From assembly GCA_011523785.1 (NCBI GenBank), contig WTFW01000074.1, positions 1 to 47,386 on the forward strand: a stretch of DNA of 47,386 nt, written 5' to 3'. Within the stretch, counting starts at the first letter, position 1. Every line of letters begins with the position of its first letter. The DNA is from Chloroflexota bacterium (GTDB taxonomy: Bacteria; Chloroflexota; UBA11872). The notes beneath the pieces are model-generated. The model saw only the letters and a program-made list of their open reading frames with translations. It ran no database searches and was not told the origin of the DNA. Of this stretch, positions 7,477 through 16,101 are shown one piece after another. Made by a program: the position numbers and the translations under genes.

Positions 7477-9057
7477 CTAATCGCCAACAAGCTCGTCCAC
7501 CAGTGAATTGAGGCGATCTCGAAACGCGGCAGCGCTGAATCGCTGGCTCGACTGTCGGGCCCGCCCGGCCATCGCGGCTCGTCGTTCAGCGTTTCGCACC
7601 AGATCCCAGGTCCGAGCGCGCAACTCCCCAGTCGTCATCCACAGAAAACCGTCGTGCCCATCGCGCACGACCTCGGGCGGTCCGCCCTGGTTCAGCACGA
7701 CCGGAACCACCTCGTTGGCCATGGCCTCAACCACGGAAATGCCAAAGTGCTCGAACTTGATCGGATCGCGCGCAGAACGTTCCCCGAATCCGGCGGCATG
7801 CCAGTAGATCTGCGCCTCACCATAGAATCGCTGCAAGTCGTTGAACGGAGCATCGACTGCGAACTCGATCGGGTAGCCCTGCGCTCGCTGGCGCAGATCA
7901 TCCGTGTAGGCCACGTCAACGTCCCGTTGACTCTGGTGGCCGACCAGCCGAAGGGTCCAGCCGGACAGTCCCTCGCGGCACATGCGCTTGAACTGTTCGA
8001 CCATCACGCCGTGCTTCTTTTCGTGCGAGCCGCGAAAAAACCGGCCAACGCTGAGGATCGTCTTGGACTTTGGCCGCGGTTTGGCCCAGCTGGTGTCGAC
8101 GGGCGGATAGAGCAGCGGCCCACTACGCTGCCAGTATGTCTCCATCCACCTACGGCTGAACTCCGAAATAGGGCAAATCCGATCGTATGTGTCGAGATTG
8201 GCCAGCGAGTACTCCTCCGGCAACCACTCAAGACGCCAGCCCAGGTCCGGTAGCACCCGACGAAAGATCAGCTCGTAGAGCAGGTGCCGGGGATGGCGGA
8301 CTCGAACATCGGTTACGGCCAGCCCAATCTCGCGATTGTCCGCCGCCGTCACTTCACGCGCGGGATTGATCGTGGCAGACGTCAGCGTAAGTTCGGCCGT
8401 GCCATCCGCCACAAAGCGGCGGTCCAGATCGATTCGCCAAGTTTCGAATTCCCCGGGACGCGGCGCAAACGAGTGCTCGGCAATGACCTGTCCGCCGGCC
8501 AGGCACCGCACCGGGAGGCTGTGCTCAGGCCTGAAGTTGCCGGCCACGACGTCAATCGGCACGGGTCCCCGGCCGCGCGGCACCCGCAGCCGGACCAGGG
8601 CCAGATCGGTCATGTACCGAAACCACCCACGCCCGAGTTCCTGCACGTCGTAGAAACCGTCGCTCCATTCGGGCATCAGGAGCTGCCGCTTCAGGAAACG
8701 GCCAACGCTCTGCCGCAGTCGCTGGTGCCAGGCGCGGTCAACCGGCGACGGGAACAACACCAGCATCATGCTGTAGCGCGCCGCGGATGGCTGGTTCGTC
8801 ATGAACGACGCGTTGACGAACAGGTCGTATTCGCGAGTGACCCTGGCAAAGCGGTTGGGGGGCAGCGCCGGAATCACTCGAATGCCGATCTGATCAAGAT
8901 CGATGTGCAGGGACTCCGCCAGGTCGTCCCGGTCGATCGGACGGTGCGTGATGAGCTCGGTTTCGAAGCGGTCCGCCAACACGCGGGCGGCCATCACGGC
9001 GTGACGCTCGCCACCACCCTTCTCATGCAGCCACCGGTTGTAGACCGCCGCTTTCAA
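7477..9057 (-). CDS. GT4 glycosyltransferase with an inserted beta-sandwich module
   Basis: The product has 526 residues, about 130 more than a usual GT4. The start is TTG 9057, overlapping the upstream stop (TTGA); the next methionine is residue 22, inside the conserved N-terminus MKAAVYNRWLHEKGGGERHA, so TTG is preferred. GT4 motifs are clear: KTILSVGRFFRGSHEKKHG, LRLVGHQS and an exact EX7E in EHFGISVVEAMANEVVPV. Residues 131-253 interrupt the acceptor domain. They begin WSDGFYDVQE, continue WFRYMTDLALVRLRVPRG and end NREIGLAVTDVRV. The same order of motifs occurs at the end of the neighbouring Wzt and, rearranged, in the neighbouring GT2. The overall layout resembles ALG11-like mannosyltransferases, but that is a loose likeness. 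The gene ends 24 nt before the GT-C gene. Confidence 0.85.
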   Translation of the reverse strand: MKAAVYNRWLHEKGGGERHAVMAARVLADRFETELITHRPIDRDDLAESLHIDLDQIGIRVIPALPPNRFARVTREYDLFVNASFMTNQPSAARYSMMLVLFPSPVDRAWHQRLRQSVGRFLKRQLLMPEWSDGFYDVQELGRGWFRYMTDLALVRLRVPRGRGPVPIDVVAGNFRPEHSLPVRCLAGGQVIAEHSFAPRPGEFETWRIDLDRRFVADGTAELTLTSATINPAREVTAADNREIGLAVTDVRVRHPRHLLYELIFRRVLPDLGWRLEWLPEEYSLANLDTYDRICPISEFSRRWMETYWQRSGPLLYPPVDTSWAKPRPKSKTILSVGRFFRGSHEKKHGVMVEQFKRMCREGLSGWTLRLVGHQSQRDVDVAYTDDLRQRAQGYPIEFAVDAPFNDLQRFYGEAQIYWHAAGFGERSARDPIKFEHFGISVVEAMANEVVPVVLNQGGPPEVVRDGHDGFLWMTTGELRARTWDLVRNAERRAAMAGRARQSSQRFSAAAFRDRLNSLVDELVGD

Positions 9058-10415
9058 GAGGATTCAAGGAAGGGGCGCAACTCGCGCCCGTCCAGCGGCG
9101 CCAGCCGGGCTTCCACGTTGCGCAACCTCCACGTTTGCGTCCCAGCTACCAAGGCGTCGCCAAGCGCGCGGAGTCGCGCCGCCACGCGCCGGGCCGCCTC
9201 CACGTCGCGCAGCGCCAGGGCGTTCCGTGCGTCACCGGCTGTGAACTTGAGCGCCGCCGCCGCGTGCTGGGCCACCCACGACCGCGGCGCGTTCTTCCCG
9301 AGCATTCGCAGCTTGCCGAACTCAACGCTGCGGATGAATCCCGGCGACCACTCGCGACTGAACGCGGCATGTTCATGGCGCACCACGGAGTCAGGCTCGT
9401 ACCAGAATCGCCAGCCACGGCGTTGGGCCCGCCAGGCCAGATCGGCATCCTCGTAGTACATGAAAATGCCGTCGTCCAGGTAGTTCAGCGACTCAAGCAT
9501 GGACCGCCGGTACAGCACGGCCGCGCCCTTCACCGCAAACACCTCACTCGCCTGACCGTACGTTGAATCGTCCCATGCCGACCAGGGCACGCCAGCCAGC
9601 AGGTGCGTGCCGCGATCGCGCATCGAGCCGTCCTGGAGCGGTGCGATGCCCGCACACTCAATTGCCGGCCGCGCCAGTCGCGCCACCAAGTCGGCGTTGA
9701 CGTCAAGCTGAAACGTCGTGCGCGCACTCGGTACCTGCGTGTCGACAAGGGGCTGGTCGCCGGCGTAGACACTGAGCGCGACCGGAGCCCGTCCATCTCC
9801 CGCCGCCAGATCCACGTGCAGCGTCGTTGCTTCGCTACGCACCGGTACGGCAAGTTCGGCGTGGCTCTCGGTCCATCGAAACGGGTGGCCGTACTCGTTC
9901 AGTTCAACGCCGTGCATGCCACCGGTCACGTCGGCGGCGCCTGCCCGTGTCTCGGCACCGTAGAACCGGACTCCGAGCTGCCTCGTGTCTGGCGCTGGCG
10001 CCGCTATCGTTGGGACTTTCAGTCGCAGCGGGATTCGGTCGAACTGATGCAGCAGCTTTGCTCCGACCCCACCGGCCAGCGGGTCACCAGCCAGGCGCGA
10101 GACCAAAGGGTGCAGCCAGTCCGGCTCGACCTCGGTGTCTGGATTGAGCAGCCCCACAAAGGGCTCGGATGCCCGACGCAGCGCCTTGTTGTTTCCCCGT
10201 GAGAATCCCAGGTTGGCTCCATTCTCGATGAGTTCGATTCGTGGAAACGCTTGTTCAACGCTGGCGGGCGAGCCGTCAGTCGAGGCGTTGTCAACCACGG
10301 TTACCCGCAAGTCGGGATAGCGCGTGGCGAGCAACCGCTCGAGGCAGCGTTCAATCCGTCCGGCGCCGTTGTAGTTGAGAACGACGATACGAACGGGCGG
10401 ATGCGCTGTGGTCAT
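9054..10415 (-). CDS. GT2 glycosyltransferase (rhamnosyltransferase-like) with inserted beta-sandwich
   Basis: This 453-residue protein has an ATG at 10415 that overlaps the Wzt stop (ATGA). The GT-A core is split. The nucleotide-sugar half is residues 8-125 (IVVLNYNGAGRIERCL, VVDNASTDGS and LLNPDTEVEPDW, whose D93 lies in the metal-binding NPD-type motif). The acceptor half is residues 290-350 (VFAVKGAAVLYRRSM, IFMYYEDADLAWRAQRRGW, with an ED pair as catalytic-base region). These are features of the WbbL/rhamnosyltransferase branch. Residues about 128-285 are inserted between the halves and contain TRQLGVRFYGAE, then MHGVELNEYG with PFRWTESHAELAVPV, and later DGSMRDRGTHLL. The inserted motifs match the module in the flanking genes but in permuted order. 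The 100-residue helical tail is of unknown use. Confidence 0.86.
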   Translation of the reverse strand: MTTAHPPVRIVVLNYNGAGRIERCLERLLATRYPDLRVTVVDNASTDGSPASVEQAFPRIELIENGANLGFSRGNNKALRRASEPFVGLLNPDTEVEPDWLHPLVSRLAGDPLAGGVGAKLLHQFDRIPLRLKVPTIAAPAPDTRQLGVRFYGAETRAGAADVTGGMHGVELNEYGHPFRWTESHAELAVPVRSEATTLHVDLAAGDGRAPVALSVYAGDQPLVDTQVPSARTTFQLDVNADLVARLARPAIECAGIAPLQDGSMRDRGTHLLAGVPWSAWDDSTYGQASEVFAVKGAAVLYRRSMLESLNYLDDGIFMYYEDADLAWRAQRRGWRFWYEPDSVVRHEHAAFSREWSPGFIRSVEFGKLRMLGKNAPRSWVAQHAAAALKFTAGDARNALALRDVEAARRVAARLRALGDALVAGTQTWRLRNVEARLAPLDGRELRPFLESS

Positions 10416-12121
10416 TCCACCCGGATGGAGCTCACGGCGATTCCGAGCGGGCGGGTGTCCGAGTCCAGGCCGACCGTGGCGGGCACCAGCGCGTCGTCAA
10501 CCTCGATGACCAGCTCGTGCGTCGTCGGCCTCGTTACCGGATCCAGGGGCACCACCACGTCCTCAAAATCCATGCCGTGAAGCTGGAACGTTGCAATGTG
10601 TAGCCCGTTCAGACGCACCCGGCCCTGGGCTTGTGCCCGTCCATGGAGCGGTCGGCAGGCCGATAGGATCAACGACCCCTGACCCACGTCCTGCCGGAGG
10701 TAGGCCACGGCCCGCTCGCTGGTCCACCGCACCCGTGGCGGCCAGTTTTCGGCAGGGAACCAGCCTTCGCCCAGCCACTCAGCTTCCCGTGCACCCATGG
10801 CCAGTTCTTCCGGGGGCGGCGTCCAAAACGGGCCGGCGGCTTCGGTCAGCATATCCGGCTGTGCAATGGGAGCCGATGTTGACTGCAACTCACCGTTGGG
10901 CGGAGCCATCGTCACGCGCCACTGCGACGGAAGGACCGCGACGCCACGCTGGGAGGTTGCGGCCTTGCCCACGAATAGCGTGATCGCGTCGGGCCACATG
11001 TGGTACGGATGAAGCCGATCCGCTTCCGGCCAGACGCCCAGCGACAGCTGGTAGCTCCCCGGCCCCAGCGGTAACGGGCCGAGCAAGCACTCAACGCGCG
11101 CACGCCCCGGCTGCACGGCCGTCGGTCCCAGCGATGCGGCCGTTGAGGTCTCGTGCAATAGCAGCCCGTCGCTGCGACGGACAGCACAGCCAACAATCAC
11201 GTCCTCAAGGTAGGATTCGGACTCCAACTCCAACTGCAGCCGTACAACGTCACCCGGCAGGAAGGTGTAACTCTCCGCGCCGGTCGATTCGTCAGCGGCC
11301 GTCGCCGCCCGGATACGGAGCTCTTCGCCGCCGAGGTCGGGCGTCGACTCCTTCCGCTCGGCGGTGGCGGAGGGTACGCCGCCGCCGCGCATGTGCTGCA
11401 GGTATTGCTGGATCACGTCCCGCGGGTCGCCCAATGCTTGAATCGTGCCGCGGTCGATCCAGAGCACCCGGTCGCAGAACCGTCGCACCTGGATCGGATC
11501 GTGTGACACAAAGACCAACGTGCGCCCACGGGCCTTGATGTCGGCCAGCGCCTCGTAACACTTGGACGTAAAGCGTGCGTCCCCGACCGCCAGCACTTCG
11601 TCGATCAGCAGGATGTCTGGATCAACATTGATGGCGATGGAGAATCCGAGCCGCATAAACATGCCGGACGAGTAGTGGCGAACCGGCGTGTCGATAAAGC
11701 GTTCCAACTCGGCGAAGGCGACGATGCGGTCGTAGAGCTGCCGCATCTCGTTACGCTCGATACCGAGGAATGAACCGTTCAGGAAAATGTTCTCGCGACC
11801 CGTCAGGTCCGGGTGCATCCCCGCGCCCAGTTCAAGCAGGCCGAAGACCTTGCCGCTCGTCAGGACTTCACCCGCCGTTGCTTCGATCGTGCGCGCCAAC
11901 AGCTTCAGAATCGTGGTCTTGCCAGACCCGTTGGGGCCGATGATTCCAAGGGTTTCGCCTTCCGCGACCTGCAGGTCAACGCCATCGAGCGCCCAGAATT
12001 CTTCGTGCTCGATCCGTCGTCGGCCAAGCAACGCCAACGCCATGCCCTGCCACGTGCGTGCGGCCTCGTGGCGGATCCTGAAACGCTTGCGGACCCCGCG
12101 AAGTTCAATGGCGGCTGGCAT
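10412..12121 (-). CDS. wzt: Polysaccharide ABC exporter ATPase with two C-terminal beta-sandwiches
   Basis: The product has 569 residues and starts at ATG 12121. The ATPase occupies residues 1-245: Walker A GPNGSGKTT (62-70), signature YSSGM (150-154), Walker B LLIDE (171-175) and H-loop His207. The characteristic FWALDGVDL and LLELGAGMHPDLTGREN stretches belong to the O-antigen/teichoic acid exporter class. Residues about 265-405 look like a Wzt_C-type domain, which in known systems binds the end of the polymer. A further domain (about 448-569) starts GEGWFPAENW, continues RVRWTSERAVAYLRQ and ends RPLGIAVSSIRVE. It is the module also seen in the two downstream glycosyltransferases. Wzt works with the Wzm permease encoded at 12798-13640, though a plus-strand gene separates them. 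The gene overlaps the GT2 gene by 4 nt. Confidence 0.92.
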   Translation of the reverse strand: MPAAIELRGVRKRFRIRHEAARTWQGMALALLGRRRIEHEEFWALDGVDLQVAEGETLGIIGPNGSGKTTILKLLARTIEATAGEVLTSGKVFGLLELGAGMHPDLTGRENIFLNGSFLGIERNEMRQLYDRIVAFAELERFIDTPVRHYSSGMFMRLGFSIAINVDPDILLIDEVLAVGDARFTSKCYEALADIKARGRTLVFVSHDPIQVRRFCDRVLWIDRGTIQALGDPRDVIQQYLQHMRGGGVPSATAERKESTPDLGGEELRIRAATAADESTGAESYTFLPGDVVRLQLELESESYLEDVIVGCAVRRSDGLLLHETSTAASLGPTAVQPGRARVECLLGPLPLGPGSYQLSLGVWPEADRLHPYHMWPDAITLFVGKAATSQRGVAVLPSQWRVTMAPPNGELQSTSAPIAQPDMLTEAAGPFWTPPPEELAMGAREAEWLGEGWFPAENWPPRVRWTSERAVAYLRQDVGQGSLILSACRPLHGRAQAQGRVRLNGLHIATFQLHGMDFEDVVVPLDPVTRPTTHELVIEVDDALVPATVGLDSDTRPLGIAVSSIRVE

Positions 12122-12211
12122 CTAAGACCTGATTTCCCCGAGTGGACCTAGACTAGCCAGGTGCCGAGAGTGATCGGCCTGCGACCATCCACTGACTGAG
12201 GGGCACGGGAG

Positions 12212-12673
12212 ATGAGGCTGAGTTTCGAAACGAAGGAGATCGGTGCGCAGCCCATGCTGGCCATCCGAACGACGAGCCCGATGGACAAGCTCGAAGAGCT
12301 GCTGGGGTCGTTGTTTGGCGAGGTCTACGGGTACATCCAGGAGCGCGGTGAACAGCCCGCTGGCATGCCGTTTTCCCGCTACCACTCGATGGACGGAACC
12401 ACAGTCGACCTTGAGTGCGGGATGCCCGTGGCTTCGCCAATGGAAGGGAAGGACCGCGTCCAGGCTGGGGAACTGCCCGCCGGAAGCGTGGCGACCGTGA
12501 CCCATTTGGGCCCGTACGACGGTCTTCCCCAGACGTGGTCCGCGCTGACGGAGTGGATGGCTTCGGAGGGTCACAATCCGGCGGGTGCGCCCTGGGAGGT
12601 CTACGTCACCGATCCCGGCGCCGAGCCCGATCAGTCGAAATGGCGCACCGAGATCTACTTCCCGGTGCGCTGA
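12212..12673 (+). CDS. Stand-alone GyrI-like (AraC effector-binding fold) protein
   Basis: The product has 153 residues and starts at ATG 12212, with purine-rich GAGGGG about 9 nt upstream. It consists only of the GyrI-like/SOUL-type small-molecule-binding fold. Diagnostic pieces are LAIRTTSPMDKLEELLG near the start, AGSVATVTHLGPYDGLPQTW in the second half (the HxGPY element) and the ending PWEVYVTDPG with TEIYFPVR. There is no HTH domain. In related proteins this fold binds hydrophobic ligands, inhibits gyrase (SbmC) or hydrolyses cyclic compounds; which applies here is not visible. It is the only plus-strand gene inside the polysaccharide locus and splits wzm from wzt, so it is probably an insertion with independent expression. 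I see no clear promoter. Confidence 0.8.
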   Translation: MRLSFETKEIGAQPMLAIRTTSPMDKLEELLGSLFGEVYGYIQERGEQPAGMPFSRYHSMDGTTVDLECGMPVASPMEGKDRVQAGELPAGSVATVTHLGPYDGLPQTWSALTEWMASEGHNPAGAPWEVYVTDPGAEPDQSKWRTEIYFPVR

Positions 12674-12797
12674 GCGGCGCCTGGCATCGAGGGCGCGGTT
12701 CCGCCGTGCCCGCAAGACCGCGTGCACCCAACGCGGCGTCACTTCGGATGGCCTCGCACGAGTCCGGGCTTCAAGTGCCCGCGCTCCGGCATACGCG

Positions 12798-13640
12798 CTA
12801 GAGCTCTTCCGCGAAGCGGCTGGCCAGACGCCGGAACATCCACCACCCAACGCTCAGGAGCGCGAGGGCCGTCACGATCGTCACTAACGTGTGCCGAATC
12901 GGCGGGAATCCCCACATGAAGGCGTAGCGGTAGTCCGTGACCAGCGTCGCCATCGGGTTGAGCATGAAGACCCAGCGGTGAATATCCAGACCAAGAACGG
13001 TCTGATTCGGAACGATGGACATCGCGTAGAAGATTGGCGTCAGAAAAAACCAGGCCAGCAACCCCACCTCAACAATGTGCTCGGTGTCGCGGAAAAAGAC
13101 GTTCACTGTCGCGAGCACGAGTCCCAGCCCCAGAACGAATGTCAAGTGCAGCAGCATGACGAGCGGCACGGCCAGCATGGTCCTGGTGACCCCAACGCCA
13201 AACGGCAGCGCGACCAGCCAGAAGACCACGTACGCCAGCACAAAGTTAATGAAGCTGGCCAGCACGGCGCTGAGCGGCAGGAGTTCGCGCGGAAAGTAGA
13301 CCTTCTTGATCAGCAAGGCGTTCGACGTGACGCTCCGCATCGCCGTCGTCAGCGCGTGCTGCGTGAACAGCCAGGGAACCAGCGCGCTCAGCAGGAAGAA
13401 CGGATATCGCTCGATGGGGTCCGACTTGGCCAGGACCTGGAAGACGAGCGTAAAGACGCCCATCATCAACAACGGGTTGAGCAAGGCCCAGGCAAACCCA
13501 AGCACCGACCCGCGATACCGAACCTTCAAGTCGCGCACGACCAGGTTGCGCAGCAGGTCGGCGTACTCGTGCAGTTCGCGCGCGGCGGCTAGAACCTGTC
13601 GGGCCGGGGCGAGTCGCCCCTTCGCAGCAATGGCGGCCAT
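12798..13640 (-). CDS. wzm: Polysaccharide ABC-2 type exporter permease
   Basis: The preferred start is ATG 13640, which has a strong GAGGGGG Shine-Dalgarno stretch about 8 nt upstream; a TTG at 13667 would place that stretch inside the gene. The product is then 280 residues. The N-terminal cytoplasmic helix (YADLLRNLVVRDLKVRYRGS) and the following VLGFAWALLNPLLMMGVFT are the standard beginning of O-antigen/teichoic acid ABC-2 permeases. About six membrane helices follow, with the conserved WFFLTPIFYAMSIVP in the second half. It forms the membrane channel that, with Wzt, moves lipid-linked glycan across the inner membrane. It appears to be the first gene of the minus-strand locus. A 676-nt stretch with an opposite-strand gene lies between it and wzt, so the two may need separate promoters. 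Confidence 0.9.
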   Translation of the reverse strand: MAAIAAKGRLAPARQVLAAARELHEYADLLRNLVVRDLKVRYRGSVLGFAWALLNPLLMMGVFTLVFQVLAKSDPIERYPFFLLSALVPWLFTQHALTTAMRSVTSNALLIKKVYFPRELLPLSAVLASFINFVLAYVVFWLVALPFGVGVTRTMLAVPLVMLLHLTFVLGLGLVLATVNVFFRDTEHIVEVGLLAWFFLTPIFYAMSIVPNQTVLGLDIHRWVFMLNPMATLVTDYRYAFMWGFPPIRHTLVTIVTALALLSVGWWMFRRLASRFAEEL

Positions 13641-13670
13641 AAAAAAGCCCCCTCGACACAGGGGCAAGGG

Positions 13671-13676
13671 ATTCTA
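13671..13676 (-). promoter_or_regulatory. Possible -10 element upstream of wzm
   Basis: On the minus strand this reads TAGAAT, five of six matches to TATAAT. It would put the transcription start about 25 nt before the ATG at 13640. No convincing -35 box is visible at the right spacing, so the call is weak. Confidence 0.3.
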
Positions 13677-13757
13677 ACTCAGTTTGCGGTCCATCCGGCC
13701 CGATTCGGCACCGTGCTACCCTTCGGAGTCCGACAGGCGTTGGAGCCTGCGCAGCGC

Positions 13758-14381
13758 ATGGAAATCACGTGGATCGGGGGCAGTTGCTTTCGATTCCGCG
13801 GACGCGGCGGCGCGATCGTCACCGACCCGCAGACATCCGGCCGAACTCGCCGGTCTACATTCCCCAAGGCTGATCTGGTCGCCATCACCAACCCTGATGC
13901 CCCTCCCGGCGTTGAACGCCTCGTGCTCCCGAACCAGCAGAGCCGTGATCCATACGTGGCCACCGGCCCCGGCGAATACGACGTATCCGGCGTCTACCTG
14001 CATGGGATCGCGGGCCCCCGCGCGCCCGGCGGCCGCCCCGGACACACCATCTACGCCCTGGATATCGACCGCGTCACGGTATCGCTGATTCCCAGCCTTT
14101 CGGGCGATCTAACCAATGAGATGCTTGAAGAACTCGGAACGGCGCAGGTCTTGGTCGTCAATGCCGACGACGGCGTAGAGCGCGTCGTAAGCCTGGTGAA
14201 CCGCGTAGAACCCAACATTGTGGTTCCCTTTGGCCAGTCGTCGAACGGTCGAAGTTCATGGCTCGATGCCGCCAGGGCGCTGAGTGAAGCTGAGCCGACG
14301 CCCGAAACGTCCGTCAATGTCTCGCTGTCAAACCTCCCTGAGCCTGTCGCCACCCGCGTGTTGGGCCAGCGTGCCGCTTGA
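13758..14381 (+). CDS. Degenerate metallo-beta-lactamase-fold protein, metal site lost
   Basis: Starting at ATG 13758 (MEITWIGGSCFRFRG) gives 207 residues; an upstream start at 13713 adds only unstructured sequence. The fold resembles UlaG-like/UPF0173 Zn-dependent hydrolases, where the N-terminus normally reads WxGHSCF. Here that histidine is Gly8. The metal motif HxHxDH, expected after the strand ADLVAIT (39-45), is replaced by NPDAPP. The downstream GDLG-type aspartate region is altered too (SLSGDLTNEML). Non-catalytic family elements survive: TGPGEYDVSGVYLHG (69-83), HTIYALDID and NIVVPFGQ. The frame is intact, so the protein is probably made but is not a standard hydrolase. A structural or binding role is inferred. 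It is followed 70 nt later by pyrG. Confidence 0.68.
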   Translation: MEITWIGGSCFRFRGRGGAIVTDPQTSGRTRRSTFPKADLVAITNPDAPPGVERLVLPNQQSRDPYVATGPGEYDVSGVYLHGIAGPRAPGGRPGHTIYALDIDRVTVSLIPSLSGDLTNEMLEELGTAQVLVVNADDGVERVVSLVNRVEPNIVVPFGQSSNGRSSWLDAARALSEAEPTPETSVNVSLSNLPEPVATRVLGQRAA

Positions 14382-14451
14382 TGACCTGCCGTCCCGAGCG
14401 CAGCCTGAGCCACCCCAAGACGCGCATTCACGCCTCGTGACTGGCGGTACG

Positions 14452-16101
14452 GTGCGCAAGTTCATCTTCGTAACCGGCGGCGTGCTCAGCGGCGTTGGCA
14501 AAGGCGTCAGTGTCGCCAGCATCGGTCGACTGCTGAAGAGCCGGGCGCTCAAAGTCTCCGTCATGAAGCTGGACCCCTATATCAACGTGGATCCCGGCAC
14601 CATGAGCCCCCTCCAGCACGGCGAAGTCTTCGTAACCGTGGACGGCGCCGAGACCGACCTGGACCTTGGTCACTATGAGCGCTTCATCGATGAGAATCTC
14701 CGGGCGGTTAGCAACCTCACCACCGGCGGCGTTTATGACCGGGTGATCAGCCGTGAGCGGCGCGGCGATTTTCTTGGTGGAACCATCCAGGTCATTCCGC
14801 ACATCACCGACGAAATCAAGGCGCGCATTCACGACGTAGGCGATACCCATGACGCCGATGTGGTGATTGTTGAGGTCGGCGGAACCGTCGGCGACATCGA
14901 GAACATCCCCTTTGTCGAGGCGCTCCGCCAGATGCGCCGCGAGGTTGGCAGCGACAACGTGCTGTATGTGCACGTCACCCTGGTGCCCCGCATCGGCGCC
15001 ACCGGCGAACTCAAGACCAAGCCCACCCAGCACAGCGTCACGCAACTTCGCGGCCTCGGCATCCATCCGGATGTCGTGATTTGCCGTTCCGACTCCCCGC
15101 TGCCGCTTGATCTGCGCGAGAAGATCGCCTTGTTCGCCGACATTGATGCGCGCGCGGTGATCTCCAACGTGGACGTGGACACCATTTACGAAGTTCCCCT
15201 GGCCCTTGAGGCCGCCGGTCTTGGAAGCTTCATCGCCGAGCGCCTGCAGCTGCCCGATCGTCATCCCGATCTCGACGAGTGGCGGGGCATCGTCGGTGCG
15301 CTGCGCGAACCTCGACCGCAGCTCGAAGTCGCCATTGTCGGCAAGTATGTTTCGCTGCCGGACTCGTATCTCAGCGTGATCGAGGCGGTACGACACTCAG
15401 GCATTGCGCTGGGCATTGATCCGGTGATTCGCTGGGTCGACTCAGAGGACCTGGAAGACCGCGACCCCGCTGACCTGCTGGACGGCACGGCTGCCGTCAT
15501 CGTTCCCGGCGGGTTCGGTCCGCGCGGGATTGAGGGGAAAATCCAGGCCGCCCACTACGCCAGGGTGCATAAGGTCCCCTATCTGGGCCTCTGCCTGGGC
15601 ATGCAGATCGCCGTCATCGAGTTCGCGCGCAAGGTTCTCGGCACCGACGATTGCGACAGCATCGAGTTCAATCCCGACACCAGGCACCCAGTGATCCACC
15701 CGATGCCCGAGTACTACGATGTCTCCGAAATGGGTGGATCGATGCGCCTTGGCCTCTGGCCCTGCGAACTCGTGGCGGGCACCCTGGCGCGCGCCGCGTA
15801 CGGCACGCCCTCGGTGCGGGAGCGCCACCGACATCGCATGGAATTCAACAACAGGTATCGCCGGCTGTTGCGTGCCGAAGGCATGACCTTTAGCGGGCTG
15901 TCGCCGGACAGCAAATTGGTTGAGATCATTGAATTCGAGGGGCATCCCTGGTTCGTGGGCTGCCAGTTCCACCCTGAGTTCGCCTCGCGGCCCAACCGCC
16001 CGCACCCGCTCTTTACCGGCTTGCTGCGCGCCGCTATCCGTCACGCCGAAGGCCGCCACGCAGTTCCCCTCCTGGAATCCAGACCCGAAACCGTCACCTA
16101 A
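14452..16101 (+). CDS. pyrG: CTP synthase
   Basis: The enzyme converts UTP, ATP and glutamine to CTP. GTG 14452 is chosen as start because it gives VRKFIFVTGGVLSGVGKG, matching the usual N-terminus; the frame is open upstream to 14284, and GTG 14437 is an alternative. The product is 549 residues, normal for the family. The synthetase domain holds the ATP loop SGVGKGV, LDPYINVDPGTMSPLQHGEV and GGTVGDIE. The glutamine amidotransferase half (from about residue 290) has the nucleophile loop YLGLCLGMQIAVIEFAR and the His-Glu pair in CQFHPEF. It lies 70 nt downstream of the degenerate MBL-fold gene and 70 nt upstream of purA, so these probably share a transcript. All key residues I can check are present. 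Confidence 0.97.
   Translation: MRKFIFVTGGVLSGVGKGVSVASIGRLLKSRALKVSVMKLDPYINVDPGTMSPLQHGEVFVTVDGAETDLDLGHYERFIDENLRAVSNLTTGGVYDRVISRERRGDFLGGTIQVIPHITDEIKARIHDVGDTHDADVVIVEVGGTVGDIENIPFVEALRQMRREVGSDNVLYVHVTLVPRIGATGELKTKPTQHSVTQLRGLGIHPDVVICRSDSPLPLDLREKIALFADIDARAVISNVDVDTIYEVPLALEAAGLGSFIAERLQLPDRHPDLDEWRGIVGALREPRPQLEVAIVGKYVSLPDSYLSVIEAVRHSGIALGIDPVIRWVDSEDLEDRDPADLLDGTAAVIVPGGFGPRGIEGKIQAAHYARVHKVPYLGLCLGMQIAVIEFARKVLGTDDCDSIEFNPDTRHPVIHPMPEYYDVSEMGGSMRLGLWPCELVAGTLARAAYGTPSVRERHRHRMEFNNRYRRLLRAEGMTFSGLSPDSKLVEIIEFEGHPWFVGCQFHPEFASRPNRPHPLFTGLLRAAIRHAEGRHAVPLLESRPETVT

Noticed and set aside
12122-12850. Minus-strand frame of 242 codons between wzt and wzm
   Set aside because: It would restore a continuous minus-strand operon, but its sequence is the antisense of the GyrI-like gene and it overlaps wzm out of frame.
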